Assembly (NCBI RefSeq): GCF_000512565.2
Contig: NC_089305.1
Span: 248,001-312,000 of the forward strand
DNA length: 64,000 bases
Direction of reading: 5' to 3'
Source: Kwoniella dejecticola CBS 10117
Lineage: Eukaryota; Basidiomycota; Tremellomycetes; Tremellales; Cryptococcaceae
Numbering within the stretch: position 1 is the stretch's first letter; every line of letters starts with the position of its first letter. A program made the translations under genes and the position numbers. The notes beneath the pieces were generated by a model. That model did not search any database. It was not told where the DNA came from and saw only the letters and a program-made list of their open reading frames with translations. Positions 1 through 13,058 of the stretch are shown here, one piece after another.

Positions 1-1867
1 AGTCGTGACTCTCAGGTAAGCTATCATGTTCCCGCTCGAGGCAGTTGAATGAGTGTAGACGAATTGACGATATGCGGTAGAGATATCTTCTATCGAGACA
101 AAGTGCTGTTCCACAAGCAATCTGTGGTAGATAAGGTTTGTCTGGAGGCAGGGGCACCAAAATCACCCAAGCTAAGAAGTCTCCTGCTTGGATTGGTAGA
201 TCGTGGATGATTTGGTGGCTACTGCCGCAATGAAGAGGAGGGACTTCTGCGTGGTGAGCTGGGATGTATTTGATGGCTTCGCGTGATCATACGACAGCTT
301 ACTTGTGCATATCCAGTGCGCGTCTGCAAAAGGATTGATCGCGGCAAGATCCATGTCGATCATACGTCGTTCCGGCGAAGTAGTTAAGCTATCTACTTCT
401 GCAGTCAGTGGGAGTATTCCTCATCCCTCATTTAACGTGAATTGAGACTCTGGCTGCAATTTGTAACAGCCAACCCTCATCGACCCTATCGAGCGGATCC
501 AGAGACTGGAATCTACAGAACAGATCGAATGGATACTGGTAGTGGAGAAAGACGTGAGCGACACCTTCTGTCGATCTCAGATCGGAGTTTAGATTTATTG
601 CTGATGGATTAATTGGATTAGGCTGTGTTCCAGACTCTGTGTAGTGCTAGGTTACTCGAAGACGATAGGATCGGTGCAGGCGTGCTTATCACTGTGAGCT
701 TCGCTGAATTATCGATGCGTCTCCTCATACTTAGAGCTGAGCGGAACGATGATTTTTACAGGGCAAAGGTTTTCCGGATCTGGCTACAAAACAGATGCTT
801 CATTTGCTTTCAATCACATTTCCACGGTGAGTCTTGTTCCCGTTTTGGATCTCCCTAGATTCCTTTAGCAGCTCAAAGTGGATCGAACCCTTTAAACATT
901 TTGTTCGAGCTGACAAGGCGTGTTCGTGCACATGTCGATAGTGCCAAGATATTCGCTTTGGTCGATGCGGACCCTCACGGAATATCAATCCTCTCGACTT
1001 ACACCTTCGGGTCGAAGAATAGTAAACATTCTCCGGATCATGCCGACCTGGCTTTAGGAGATAAGATACAATGGACGGGACTGAGACCTACGGAAATAAA
1101 GAAGTACGTATCATTTGACCGTCCAATGAGATGAGAAGCGGTGATTCAGTGTACCAATGCACATGCTGGACTTTCAAAGCTGTGAAGTGATGCTCACCCC
1201 GTGAGTGTGAATTGACATAGCCTGGGAATTGCATACGATGATCTATTGCCTCTGGAAGAAGCGGATGTTCGATTGGTGAGTACTGTACTTTGCACGCGTG
1301 GGTGAAAGGGCAAACACGAATTGGAAGCGGATCAGTTTGAGAGCTGTGGTTACTGACCCATTGCCTTTTTGTCATATGATAGGCGATGAAGATGTTGGAT
1401 GATCCCGTATTACCGAACGAATGGAAGTGAGTAAGGCTCCCGCGTGATCTCTTCCCCTTGATGAACGGTTGAGAAGATGCAATTGCCAGGAATGTGGTGT
1501 CTATCGTATTTGGCCGACTGGCTGACTTTTCGGAAATTGGGAATACTACAGGCGGGAGATATGTGAAATCTTACATACGAATCGAAAAGCCGAGATTGAG
1601 ATTATACTGGATTCGAAAGTGAAGCTCAATGTCAAGCGCAAGCCCCCAATCACTGACGAGCCCGATATCGGTATCGGTGCTGAGAACTCCTACGATGTTG
1701 ATTTGTCGGAGGACATATTGGATACTCCTGGTCAATCGCAACTTCAAATGCAGGTGCAAGGTGATTCTCAAAGTCAAGGTCAAAGTCAAGGTGGAAGAGG
1801 GAAAAAGAGGACGAGTCAGAGTCAGATTCGGTTGGTCGAATATGTAGTCAAGAGGATATTGCAGTAG
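1..1867 (+). CDS. SPO11: SPO11/Rec12 meiotic topoisomerase-like recombinase, 5' truncated by window edge
   Basis: Spo11 is the topoisomerase VI A-like transesterase that makes meiotic double-strand breaks in the nucleus. The coding sequence is split into about ten short exons. Pieces seen in order: a segment reading GRDIFYRDKVLFHKQ then VVDK (about 80-140), VDDLVATAA with RRDFCV (about 190-260), ASAKGLIAA (from about 320), a segment ending IEWILVVEKD (near 540-550), AVFQTLC (from 624), GKGFPDLATKQ (from about 761), and the Toprim-type metal site VDADPHGISIL with STYTFGS (about 960-1010). The last exon, from about 1553, carries REICEILHTNRKAE and then a lineage-specific tail rich in Gln, Ser and Lys that ends at the stop at 1867. 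The catalytic tyrosine exon lies left of the window. The family call is firm; the small exon limits are approximate. The 3' end faces the forkhead gene, about 550 bases away. Confidence 0.88.
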
Positions 1868-2415
1868 GCTGCAACCGACTCGATGACTTGCAGCTACACC
1901 ATGTGTGGTTCATGATTCCGTGCTAGGTGTACAGTATGTACCAATGTAGCTAAATTCGTACTGTGATGTACAGTACTTAGGACGTTTCTGCTACTGTGTC
2001 GGCTTCACGCTCTCTATCTGTACATTATCGCGTAGCAGTAGTTTTAGTTTTAGTATTCCAGACTCTTTAGAATGCTGTACTGTACCATACTTATACTATA
2101 TTTTACTCACTGTACTGTACTGTGTTTATTATGGCGCGTGTCGGTTAAGACTGTACAGCATTGCGTTGTACAGAATATGCATTTCCTTATATCATGTCAT
2201 GTCATGTCATGTCATGTTAAGATATTTTATCTTTCGTTATTCGTGATTCGTGATTCGTCATCGTTATGCTTTATTCTTTGTCATGTTATTACACCACTAC
2301 CACAATGCGAGGGGTCCTACCTACATGATACAGGAAGTGTACATCTGATTTGATACAGCACTTGTACTGTATGATGCCGCACTGTACAAGTACTCGTGTT
2401 GGTTTTTGGCTGGTA
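1868..2415. other. Convergent 3' intergenic spacer with TGTACTGTA-type words
   Basis: About 550 bases between the stop codons of SPO11 (+) and the forkhead gene (-). There is no credible coding frame. It is rich in recurring GTAC/TGTACTGTA words (around 1928-1980, 2074-2125 and 2362-2394) and has a pentamer run (catgt, four copies) near 2205-2218. It probably holds both 3' UTRs and polyadenylation sites. Confidence 0.5.
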
Positions 2416-5061
2416 TTACTTAACAATGTGATTCTCCGCCATTTGTCCGATTCCATCACGAGAACAAGAGAGCTCTTCTTCTTCCTCTTCCTCTTCCTCT
2501 TCCTCTTCCACTTGCAGTTCCACTTGCTCTCCCCCTTGCTCTGCATTGTGACCACCATCAACCTCGTCATTCCCTCCCTTCTCCTTGTCTGCGAGGTGAC
2601 GGCTACCCCAGCGCACAGGAGGTAATTTCGCTCCATCATGCATCCCACTTTCCCTCGTATACACAGCTTCCACCAGCCCAGGTAAGACCACGTCTACCCT
2701 TGTCTTATTGGAGGTACGAGAGCTTGGATGTGGACGTGGATGTGGGTGAACGATTGGTAATTCTGGGATACCTGCTCGAGTGGTGAATACCTCTATGGAC
2801 GATATATCAATATCTCGTTCGTTCGAGTCGGCGTGATTGCATTGTCCAAATCCGATCTGATGTCCGGTCTTCGATCCCTGGTCGAATTGATCCTCGTCTT
2901 GTTGACGTCTCGAATGTGCAGTCGATGTAGACGCCGATGTCGATGTCGATGTCAAGGCCGAGGCTGGATCCAATCCTGAATTTGAATTGGATGTTGAGTG
3001 TGATATATGATGGACCCGGTCTAAAGGCGTGTCATGCACCGGTCGCAACATGCCGATCTCTCGTGAACTTCTGACAATTTCAGTTGGTATCCAGCTTTTA
3101 TCCCTCTTCGGAAGTTGGTATGCACTGCCATTTGCAGAAGTGCTTGTACTGGCACTGGCACTGGCACTGGCATTGGCACTCCCAGAGGCAAATGGAAATG
3201 GTGTGGCGGGTTTGGCGATTCTTGAATGTCCTAAATTTTGTGATGATCCAGTGCCACTACCGATCCCGGTTGACGAATGTAAGCTTGATGCTGACGCCAT
3301 CGGTGAGAACACTCGTACATGAGGCGTATTCGCTGTCGTGCGAATACCTCTGCCTGAAGTGGAAGCAGAAGTCGAAGTCGAAGTCGATGCTGGTGCTGGT
3401 GCTGGGTCTGGGGTGAAGGCCGATGACTGATTATCGAAAGCCGTCTTGATGGGTGAGGTATTTGTTGAGCTAGTCCTGGTAGTAGCGGTTGATGTTCCGG
3501 CTCGTTTGAGCTTTCGTGCTGTTCTACCTGAAGCCTGAAAGAAGAGCGACAGACCCAGTAATCAGCGACCTGTCAGGTCAATCGTACTTGAGAAAGGAGA
3601 TAGAAGGGATATTCACAGAATTATCGACGGTCCAGTATCCACCTTTTCCACCTGACCGATTATTCGTCTTTTCGATATTGACGAAACAGTCATTCAGCGA
3701 TAGATTGTGTCTGATTGAATTCTGGATAAACGTGTTGATCTGACATCAGCCCTTGTTCATCCATGCTTTGTGCAGTCCGCTGAACTGGATATATGCGAAT
3801 TGATGGCAATGGAGCACAAGCGTCGTGGTGTGCTACGATTACCGCAGAGGGCAGCGACGGTAGGCGAAGGAATTATCGGTTGACACACTTACTTTCCAGG
3901 TGTTACCTGCTGTCTTATGCCAAGGCCATCTTTCCTCGAAAGCCTGATATATCTACAGAATTGATTCACGCGTTAGCTCTTTCACGACTTCAGCCTAGAA
4001 AAGAAAGCTCACCTGAGCTAAAGTCATTCTTCCGTGCGGGGAAGCTGCAATCACCAGTCTTATAGCCTGGACATGCGTTATATCCGGCTTATACACTACG
4101 ATCTCTCAACGATCAGAACATCGCCGTAGGCGTGATACAATGGATAATGCCATGGTGGTGTTCCGATTGACATACCTTTACCATTCATATCGAAGCCGTA
4201 GGGAATCAGACAGCTCAATCCCCTAGGTATTCCACCGATCTCATCCCACTTGCGCCAGGCCCCTTGAGAGATCGTAATATCCTTAGGATTATTTGTTTGG
4301 GTGGGATGGGCAACTCCGAGTTTCAGGCCTTTGCCTAGACGGTATTTGATCAGATCGGACCGAGTGTACTCGAATGGCTCTTCCGTCGGGTTCGGATTGT
4401 CCGCACTTGAGCTTGTTCCGGTACTTGTGCTTGTATTGGCTGGACCATTCGGGTTGAAAGGTACGAATGAAGGCAACGATGCTGGAATACCGAGAGTCTT
4501 GACTACGCCATCGGAAGGAGCAAGCCATGTCAAGGGACGCAAGTCCAATTCCGCATCTGTAAATGGGAACGCTTTATGGTCGATCGTAGCTGTATTCGGC
4601 TGATTGTCGTTATTGACATTGTCGCCACCGGATGCAAAATGGGGAGGAGGGGGAGGTGGATTTCGCCAGAAGAAATTGTTTGATTTGATCTTGGGTCGCG
4701 GCGCGTTCGAATGAGCAGCTGTTTTCGCAGACGCAGAAGCAGAAGCCGGGACCGGAACGGATGGTCCCTGCTCCGAATCAATATGCTGCCTCGTTGTCGA
4801 AATCGGCTTCAAGATTGTCTCTTTCCCTTTGATCGTTTTGGCTTTCTTCCTTGGTGGACCTTCATGCCCATCTTCTTGTTTGTCTGTGGCTGCTGCTGCT
4901 GCTGCTGCTGTTGGCGCTGATGGAGGCTCATCATCGTCTTCGGGCACTATTTCTTCTTCTCCTTCCCAATCACTCTGTACGTTGGTGTCCGACGTGTCAA
5001 GAGGTGGACCGATTGACGGGCGGAAGTGATCTGGCATGGCGGTTGTCACTGACTCTGTCAC
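2416..5061 (-). CDS. Forkhead (winged-helix) transcription factor
   Basis: Probable nuclear DNA-binding regulator. Five exons join in frame to 756 residues: 4176-5061, 4013-4104, 3893-3943, 3617-3739 and 2416-3534. The forkhead domain (about residues 296-395) spans exons 1-5. It reads YKPDITHVQAIRLVI (helix 1), SPHGRMTLAQAFEERWPW (helix 2), the recognition helix FIQNSIRHNLSLNDCFV, and GGKGGYWTVDNS (wing). Helix 1 is divergent from the usual PPYSY form, but the recognition helix is canonical. The N-terminal 290 residues hold an acidic and poly-Ala stretch and a folded-looking block (about 175-295) that I do not recognise. The C-terminal half is disordered: Ser/Ala/Thr repeats and a run of about twelve Glu just before the end. 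I chose the ATG at 5061 because the frame opens there and the intron phases all agree. It could be a FKH/HCM1-type regulator; the subgroup cannot be told by eye. Confidence 0.87.
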
Positions 5062-8000
5062 AGCTTTCCTCTATCGGTCGTAAGGTCTATTCTCGTGTCT
5101 TCTCGTCTCGTCTGCGAGAGACTCATTGGAACGATAATACAATAGCTTGCAAGCGGAGTAAAACAAACAGGTGAAAGAGAGGAAATGTGAAAGCTTACAT
5201 GAACCATCATACAAACTGCCTTGTATGTTTTAATCAAAATTTCTGTCTTCCGATTGCTGCAAGGTGCATTTGCAGGGTAGGTCAAAAGTCAACTTCCGAT
5301 CGATCCCTAAGTCCTAAGTGATAATGGACCTGTACCCTAAAATACAAAGCCAAAGCCAAAGCCACCGTTATGCGGTATGTTTGGATCTGGATTTGTGCTT
5401 GAAGTCGAATGTGTTGTGAATTTCCCGATGATCATTCCGTGTTTCCGTGATCTTTAGCCCGTCTTGCTGATATCATGATCTCCTTTCAGATCCAGACTCG
5501 TTTGAGAGTTGACTTGATCATACCATATGGTCAACGAATGATCTGGAATCACGATAACCGAGTGGATGGATCTGGACGACCGATGGCAAAGGATAGGATC
5601 GGATAGGACGAGAGAGTGAAAGAGTGAAGAGTGATATAATATACTATGGCGAAAGGAGGGTAGTAGACTTTTAGCCTTGAAAATCTCAAAAGAGAAACAA
5701 TGCGGCAGCAGGGAAAGTTCCTTTTTCTTGATTGTTAGTCGGTCCGAGTGTCTTGATCGGAGGTATATGGATGTCTGGATGTTCTTCAAGGGTTTTCTGG
5801 AATTTTTGTGTGTCGCATGGGAATGAAGAGGTGGAAGGGATTACGAATGATCAGTTTAGATCAACCTTTTCGAAATGGATTTCTTTGGGTCTGTCGATGG
5901 TCTATGTTCAGGATTGTATCAGATGCACACTGTTGACCGTGGATATTCGATTTCTCGTGAATGAAGTTTAAGTTGAGCTTGAGCTTGAATATCTTTAGCT
6001 GGGACTAGATAGTTTCGCAATGCATCACGTCATATCCAATATTGAATGTCATTCCGAATTGTGAGAACAGCTTTGATACGGTGGCGCTAGTCATTCGCAA
6101 TTGTGCCGCTGTGCCCGTTGCGTCCTGATGGACAGACAATGGACGATGGTTGACTGGATTGGACTAGATGATCTTGATGGTTGTTGACGGGCGTTACTGA
6201 GTTTGTGAATTTTTAGACTGCTGATAAAGGTACGATGACATCAACAAGTACGAGTGAAGTACGAGTAGTCAGTATGTGATTTGATCCGATGAGGTAGAGG
6301 ATAGGATGTGTGGTCTGTGTGTGGTTGCATTAGTGTTTGACGACCATCAGTGGCGTTCTAGAATTACAGTAAAGGTACCACCATATTTGTTGTTTGCACC
6401 AAAATTGGGGTGATAGATCAGTGCGTTTCAAGTCTAAGGACAGGGATGCTGTTTGTAGTACCTTACAGGACGGACATCCAGTCAGTACACACATACCCCC
6501 ACTTTTTTACCGCCGGCAACGTGTGTGAATCGATGGAGATGAGAATGGAAAGGACGCCTTTGTTTGTTGTTCTAGCTAATCTTAGTCCGTTTGAGAGTCG
6601 ACTCGTATTGATGGGAAGTGATCAGGGAAATCTGGTTGCTTTCGGCAATGCCTATAGCACGCCTAGGTCGAGTCGACTTACTGACTTCTCATCGCTTTCT
6701 TGTCATTTCGAGGATCATCCGTGCAACCCATCATTGCTTGTCAACTCTCTATGGGAGGTCTCGTGTCTCTGCAATCATCATCGCCAAATGCCCGGAGCGG
6801 GTCGGCCGGAGTGTAGCCAGAATTCCTGATACCTTTACCTCGAGGAGAGGTCGTAGCGAAGGTTCTGGCTGAAATCGACTTACGCCTGACGTTACCTCCA
6901 TACAGTCACAACGTCCGGTATGCTGAAGAAGCTTTCGCATGCTTGCGCCCTCTTTAGGGAAAAGGCGAGCTGTAGACCGATTGCTTGAGTCTGCACAAAC
7001 GTGCATGATTTGCTCTGCCGACAGGACCTTAACTTCTTGGCTTTGTGTCGTTGATGGTTCTCAGCTTGACTTGATCGCTGGGGAGGGTAAGTCTCATCGA
7101 ACCCAACCAACGCGTTCGACACGCGATTTGCGCGATTTTCTAATATCCATTACATCATTAAGGTTATTCCACATTGTTATTGGTAGAATCGTATTCGCAC
7201 ATTTGCACAGCCTTTGCTCAACGCGGAACCAAACAATATGGGTCTTGGCGGGCCCATATAAACGGCACGTGTGTATTACCTATTGCGGTAAAAAAAGGGG
7301 ATATGGCTGTTTCAGCCTGATGTTCTTTAAGGGGAATGCAAGAATGCACGCTTGGCTTTTATAACAAAAGGCAAGAGTGGTAAGGTGAGCTGAATCTGCG
7401 AGTAACGTTATCCCCAGACAAGTAGATCATCAGCTTGTCTCGTACTGATACTGATACAGATACAGATACAGATACAGTTCACCGGTATCAATATCGTTAG
7501 TCCGTCATATATCGGTGTCGCGTGTGTCTCAAGTCCAGAGTAGGAAAAAGGAGTGTGTAAGTGTGCGATATAATTGAATGAGGGGTTGCTAAACGGGAAG
7601 AGCCAAGTTCTTGGCATTTCAATCGAATGACTAGGTTGAATGAATCGAAAATACAAATCCAAAAACTCAGTCAATGCGTGTATTATACATACACCTACAT
7701 ACACGGATAAACCCCTCATGGCGTCAGAAAAGGTCGACTTTCCTTGTAAAATAGGTTGTAAGTCTTCATCCATCGCTACCTTCTTCCCTCTCATACTCCT
7801 CCTACATTCCCATCATATCACACTCTACTCACCTGAATTCGCTCATTTTCGTCATCATCAACATTATCCAGATTAGACGACGAAGCCAAGACAAACGGTA
7901 TCTAATCAGCACCTTCTACTTTGGGAACAACCTTTGTTGGTCGTTACCTGTCACATCGACATTGGCAATTGTATCGTTCACTCGGTCGTCATTACAACAA

Positions 8001-8291
8001 AACACCTCGCACAGCCTTGTTCACGCAGAACTCGCTTCCCCCTCTTCCTTCCAAACAATATAATATAACAACTCCTACATCAACATCGTACCATCCCCGC
8101 TTCCGACAATACAGGACCTCGGTTGATCTCAAAGGTATTTCTCCATCTGACTGTGCTTCGGCAAGCAGCTGTGTTCAAGCACTTTGCCACCATCTTTTAT
8201 CAGACAAAAGGGGGATCAACGAACCTCTCGATCAACTCATCCCCTCTTCCCTCTCATCGTTGAATTTGCCGCTCGTTGATCATCATCTACG
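5062..8291. other. 3.2-kb region without a recognisable gene (divergent promoters)
   Basis: This lies between the start of the forkhead gene (-) and the start of the calcium ATPase (+). Reading frames here are short, lack family motifs and look like chance frames. The right end (about 7640-8291) is rich in C and T and poor in upstream ATG codons, as expected for a 5' leader. A short cagata-type hexamer run lies at 7446-7476. Long regulatory leaders or a non-coding transcript are possible but unproven. Confidence 0.45.
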
Positions 8292-11200
8292 ATGCCATCC
8301 CCTGCCCCTCCTCCCTTGATCATTACTACCGATCTCGATTCTTCCTCCAACAACAACGAATCGAGCACCAACAACAACACGCCCCCCGCACTTGCTCCAC
8401 CGATTGACGAAGATCAGTCCACACAATCACATCCTCACCAAACTCCGCCTCGAGGTAGAAGTGGTAGTGTACCTGTCAATGACCCTTCCCACCTTTCTCC
8501 TTCGCACGCGCGCCTGCATCCTAATCAAAACTCACACTCACCAGCTCCATCATGGTCATCAGGCATCACACCACCTTCACCTACTCTCACCAATTCTTCA
8601 GTACATTTCTCCGATGAAGCCGTCACCCCCACATCTCCCGTTCCGAGGACATCCTTGGCGTTGCGGGAGAATGAGCCTACCGCTGATTCCGGAATGGAGA
8701 CCTTGCAAGTCATAGATAAGAATGATCCTCATCGGCATAACCGAGGTTGGTCGATCGGAACTTGGTCTTCCGAGGCTGGTACAGAGGAAGGTCATTCAAC
8801 GTTCCTTAACACCCCCAAGAAGGACAAAGATGCCTTGAGTAGGATCACCACTGGTACCACCGCTCACACCAAATCAGGGGACAAGAAGGAGAAGAAGAAA
8901 AGCAAGAAGGACAAGAAAGGCGAGAAGGAAGGCGAAGAGGAAGAAGATAAACCTGTACAAGCCGCCCATCTGGATCCTGATAATGATAAAACCGATCCGA
9001 CACCTTTCAGAGAGAAACCATCCCGATTAGCCATGTTGGTCGATCCAAAATCGTTAGACGACCTAGAGAAGATCGGCGGTATAGATGGCTTGTTACAAGG
9101 ATTGGGAGTGGATGGTAAAAAGGGTTTGAACGTTGGTACAAGTGAAGGAACGACTGAGAATGGTGCTCCGAGGAGCTCGAACGAGATGCCTGGCGGAAAT
9201 GAGCCACAATGGCGAACTAGTATGGAGGATCGAAGGCGGATTTACGGTAGAAACGAATTGCCAGAGAGGAAAAGCAAGAGTCTCCTGCAACTCATGTGGA
9301 TCGCTTTCAAGGACAAAGTCTTGGTGAGTCAGCTTGAGCGCCTCTGAAAGGGATAAAGCGCTTATACAGTCCTAACAGATCTTACTATCCATTGCCGCTG
9401 TTGTTTCCCTTGCCCTTGGTTTGTACCAAGATCTCGGCACGGAGCCTGAGGTGATCTTTAATGATGAATGCCCGGAACCTGTTGGCTGTCAAGAACCTCA
9501 AGTCGACTGGGTAGAAGGTGTTGCCATCGTCATCGCTATCATCATCGTGGTCATGGTTGGTTCAGTCAATGACTGGCAGAAAGAAAGACAATTCAAGAAG
9601 CTCAACGCTCAACGTGAAGATCGTACCGTGAAAGTCATCCGAGGTGGAAACGAAATGGTGGTCAACACCAAAGACCTAGTCGTTGGTGATGTCTGTTTAC
9701 TTGAACCTGGAGAGATCTTACCTGTAGACGGTGTATTCCTGAGAGGTCACAATGTCAGATGTGATGAGTCTGGAGCTACTGGAGAATCCGATGCGATCAA
9801 GAAGTTCCCATACGACGAGTGTATCGCCGAAAGAAACGCTGCCGGACCGGACGACAAGCTCAAGAAAGATTGTTTCCTCATATCCGGTGCCAAGGTGCTC
9901 GAAGGTGTAGGAGAATATGTCGTTATCTCGGTCGGAACCACCAGTTTCAACGGTAGAATCATGATGGGTAAGTTTATCTAATTAGGTCTCACAGTACAAC
10001 TGTAGAGCTTTGCTAATCATTGTGTGTCCAGCTATGCGAGGCGATTCCGAAAATACTCCTCTTCAAATGAAACTCAACAAATTGGCTGAGTTGATCGCCA
10101 AACTAGGTTCTCTTGCTGGTCTTTTGCTGTTCTCCGCACTCATGATCCGATTCTTCGTTCAATTGAAAACCAACCCCGATAGATCTGCAAACGACAAGGC
10201 TCAATCATTCATCCAGATTCTCATCATTGCCGTCACCTTGGTTGTTGTCGCCGTTCCTGAAGGACTACCGTTGGCTGTCACTCTTGCTTTAGCTTTCGCA
10301 ACCAAGCGAATGACCAAGCAAAACTTGCTTGTGAGAGTCTTGGGTTCCTGTGAGACTATGGCAAATGCCACAGTCGTCTGCACGGATAAAACTGGTATGT
10401 CACTTTAGCGGTCTCGTTTAGTGCGCCTGGCTGACGCTCGATCCGGCTCAGGTACTTTGACTCAAAACGAAATGACCGTTGTCGCTGGATCACTGGGAGT
10501 CCACGGCAAATTTGTTAAGAACCTCTCGGACAACGCATCGCGATCGAACGCAAACGACGTAGAAGGCGAACAAGTTCGGGATGATTTCGCTTTCGAAATG
10601 GACGACATCAATGAAATTGCCTCTTCGGAATTGACCACACTGCTCAACGAAGCCATCTGCATCAACTCGACTGCATTCGAAGACAAGGATGAAGATGGTA
10701 ATCTCGTCTTCGTCGGAAGCAAGACTGAAACTGCACTGCTTAAATTTGCGAAAGCGTCAGGATGGGCCGATTGGAAGAAGACTCGAGAAGCTTATTCGAT
10801 CGTCCAGATGATCCCTTTTAGTTCGGAATTGAAAGCTATGGGTGTAGTGGTCAAAGTTGGCGACCGTTATAGATTATACATCAAGGGTGCCAGTGAAGTC
10901 CTTACCAAGAAATGTGTCAAACACGTTGTGGTTTCACAAGAACGACAATCTCACGAAGACGAGCTTCAAGTTGCGGATTTCAACGAAGACACGATGAACA
11001 ACATTATGAAAACCATCATCTTCTACGCCAATCAGAGTTTACGTACCATCGCTTTGTGCTACAAGGACTTCGAATCCTGGCCACCGTCTGGTAAGAAGGG
11101 TGTTTCATCGGAGGAAGTGCCATATGAGGAAATCGCCTACGATATGACCCTTATTGCTGTCACTGGTATCGAAGATCCGCTGAGACCTGGCGTGAGAGAA

Positions 11201-13058
11201 GCCGTGGAGAAATGTCAGAGAGCTGGTGTAGCTGTGAAGATGTGTACCGGTGATAACGTGCTCACTGCGAGGTCTATCGCCAATCAATGTGGTATCTTCA
11301 CTCCGGGAGGTGTCATCATGGAAGGTCCACTCTTCAGAAAGGTGAGCTTTTCAGCTTGATTGCAGTCGGTCCGTAATTGACATTGTCTTGTGATAGCTGT
11401 CTGATGCCGAACGTTTGGAAATCGTCCCAAGACTGCAAATCCTAGCTCGTTCATCACCTGAAGACAAGCGATTACTCGTACACACTCTCAAGGGTATGGG
11501 TGAGATTGTCGGTGTCACTGGTGATGGTACAAACGATGGTCCCGCTCTCAAACTTGCCAATGTCGGTTTCGCCATGGGTATTGCCGGTACAGAAGTCGCC
11601 AAGGAAGCGTCCGACATTATATTGATGGACGATTCTTTCAAGAACATCGTACTTGCTATCATGTGGGGTCGATGTGTCAACGACTCAGTCAAGAAATTCT
11701 TACAATTCCAAATCTCTGTCAACATCACCGCTGTGGTCATTACTTTCGTCTCAGCCGTTGCCTCGTCAGAGGAACAGTCTGTCTTGACCGCCGTCCAACT
11801 TTTATGGGTCAACTTGATCATGGATACCTTCGCCGCTCTTGCTCTTGCCACCGACCCAGCTACCGAGACTTCCCTCGATCGAAAACCAGATAGGAAGAAC
11901 GCTCCCCTTATCACAGTAGAGATGTTCAAGATGATTCTCGTCCAAGCCTTATATCAGATCGTTGTCTGTTTAGTATTGCACTTTGTCGGGTTAAGAATTC
12001 TAGGATTGCCTTCGACCGATCAAAACAACACTGAACTCGGTGCATTGGTGTTTAACTGTTTCGTATTCTGTCAAATCTGTGAGTCAGCCACCTTAGAGTG
12101 TGCTGTTGTCACTGGCACCACAGCTGATATAGTGTGTTAAACGAACCTAGTCAACCAATTGAATTGTCGAAGACTCGATCGAAAGCTCAACGTGCTCGAA
12201 GGGTTCTTTAGAAATTACTACTTCATCGTCATCTTCCTGATCATGGTCGGTGGTCAGATCTTGATCATCGAAGTTGGTGGAGCCGCTTTCCAGGTAACTC
12301 GACTTGGTGGACGAGATTGGGGAATTTCCTTGATCATTGGTGCAATCTCTATACCCATCGGAGCCTTGGTCAGGTTGATGCCCACTGGACCATTCGAGAG
12401 AATGCTCATCAAGTTGAGGATCTACAATGACCCCAACAAATTACCTGTGGTTGCGCCGGAAGCTGAAGATGAGAAGTTCGAATATAACCCTGCTTTCAAT
12501 AAGATCAAGGATAATCTGTCGACTTATGCGAATATCAGAGGAGGTAGACTCAGAGCGAGCTCGATTGTGGCTAAGAGCAGATCTGCTCAATTGAAAGAAG
12601 CTGATATCCAATTGTGAGTGGAGTCGTCTTTTTCTTCTTCTTCCTCTCCTTCTTCTCTTCTTCTTCTTCATCGTTTTATATACTGCATACAGACTCAGCG
12701 GTGATGTGATCAGCTGCTGATTAATCGGTGACCCTTTGATAGGCCCTCACTGTTGACCATGGTACCCACATTCATCGCTGGAACAGTCGGAGCAGGAGCT
12801 CACTGGGTGCATCAAACCGGCAATGCGTCCTTGTCGAACCCAGCAGGCTCAGACCCTTCAAGATCGACTGCAGAGTTGTTCCAGGGTAAAGTCCAATTAC
12901 ATCCTCAAACAGATCGAAACGACCCCTTGTATAACAAGTTCGGTATAACGCCTCCTTCTCCAATGATGACTCCTCCTTCTACTGCCGGGCGAAGTGCGGG
13001 TAGAACACAAGTTAGGGATCTGGAAAGGGGGAATGACCAGGAAGTTTTGAGAAAATAA
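8292..13058 (+). CDS. PMC1: PMC1-type calcium-transporting P2B ATPase (vacuolar or plasma membrane)
   Basis: Pumps Ca2+ out of the cytosol at the cost of ATP. Seven exons join in frame to 1444 residues: 8292-9323, 9379-9967, 10032-10394, 10452-11341, 11397-12078, 12151-12613 and 12743-13058. A Lys/Glu-rich disordered N-terminus (about 250 residues) precedes the family block LDDLEKIGGIDGLLQGLGV. Then come the actuator motif TGES (about residue 476), the M4 calcium site VPEGLP (about 617), the phosphorylation site DKTGTLT (about 658, split by intron 3), TGDGTNDGPA, and M6 NLIMDTFAALALATD. The C-terminal membrane segments are complete (FRNYYFIVIFLIMVGG and onward). The fungal Pmc1 family is usually about 1150-1400 residues, so this is slightly long because of the disordered ends. 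Expression in such pumps is commonly calcineurin-controlled; I did not locate a convincing binding site here. Confidence 0.95.

Noticed and set aside
6939..7364. Open frame of 141 residues in the 3.2-kb empty region
   Set aside because: No family motif, unbalanced composition with many Cys, Arg and Ser, and no start context; I regard it as chance.
7921..8319. Open frame overlapping the start of the calcium ATPase gene
   Set aside because: It opens at a non-ATG codon in a C/T-rich leader and lacks protein-like character; the pump starts at 8292.
12614..12742. Run of ttc/tct pyrimidines after the calcium ATPase exon 6
   Set aside because: It lies inside a normal intron as a polypyrimidine stretch; the last exon continues in frame to 13058.
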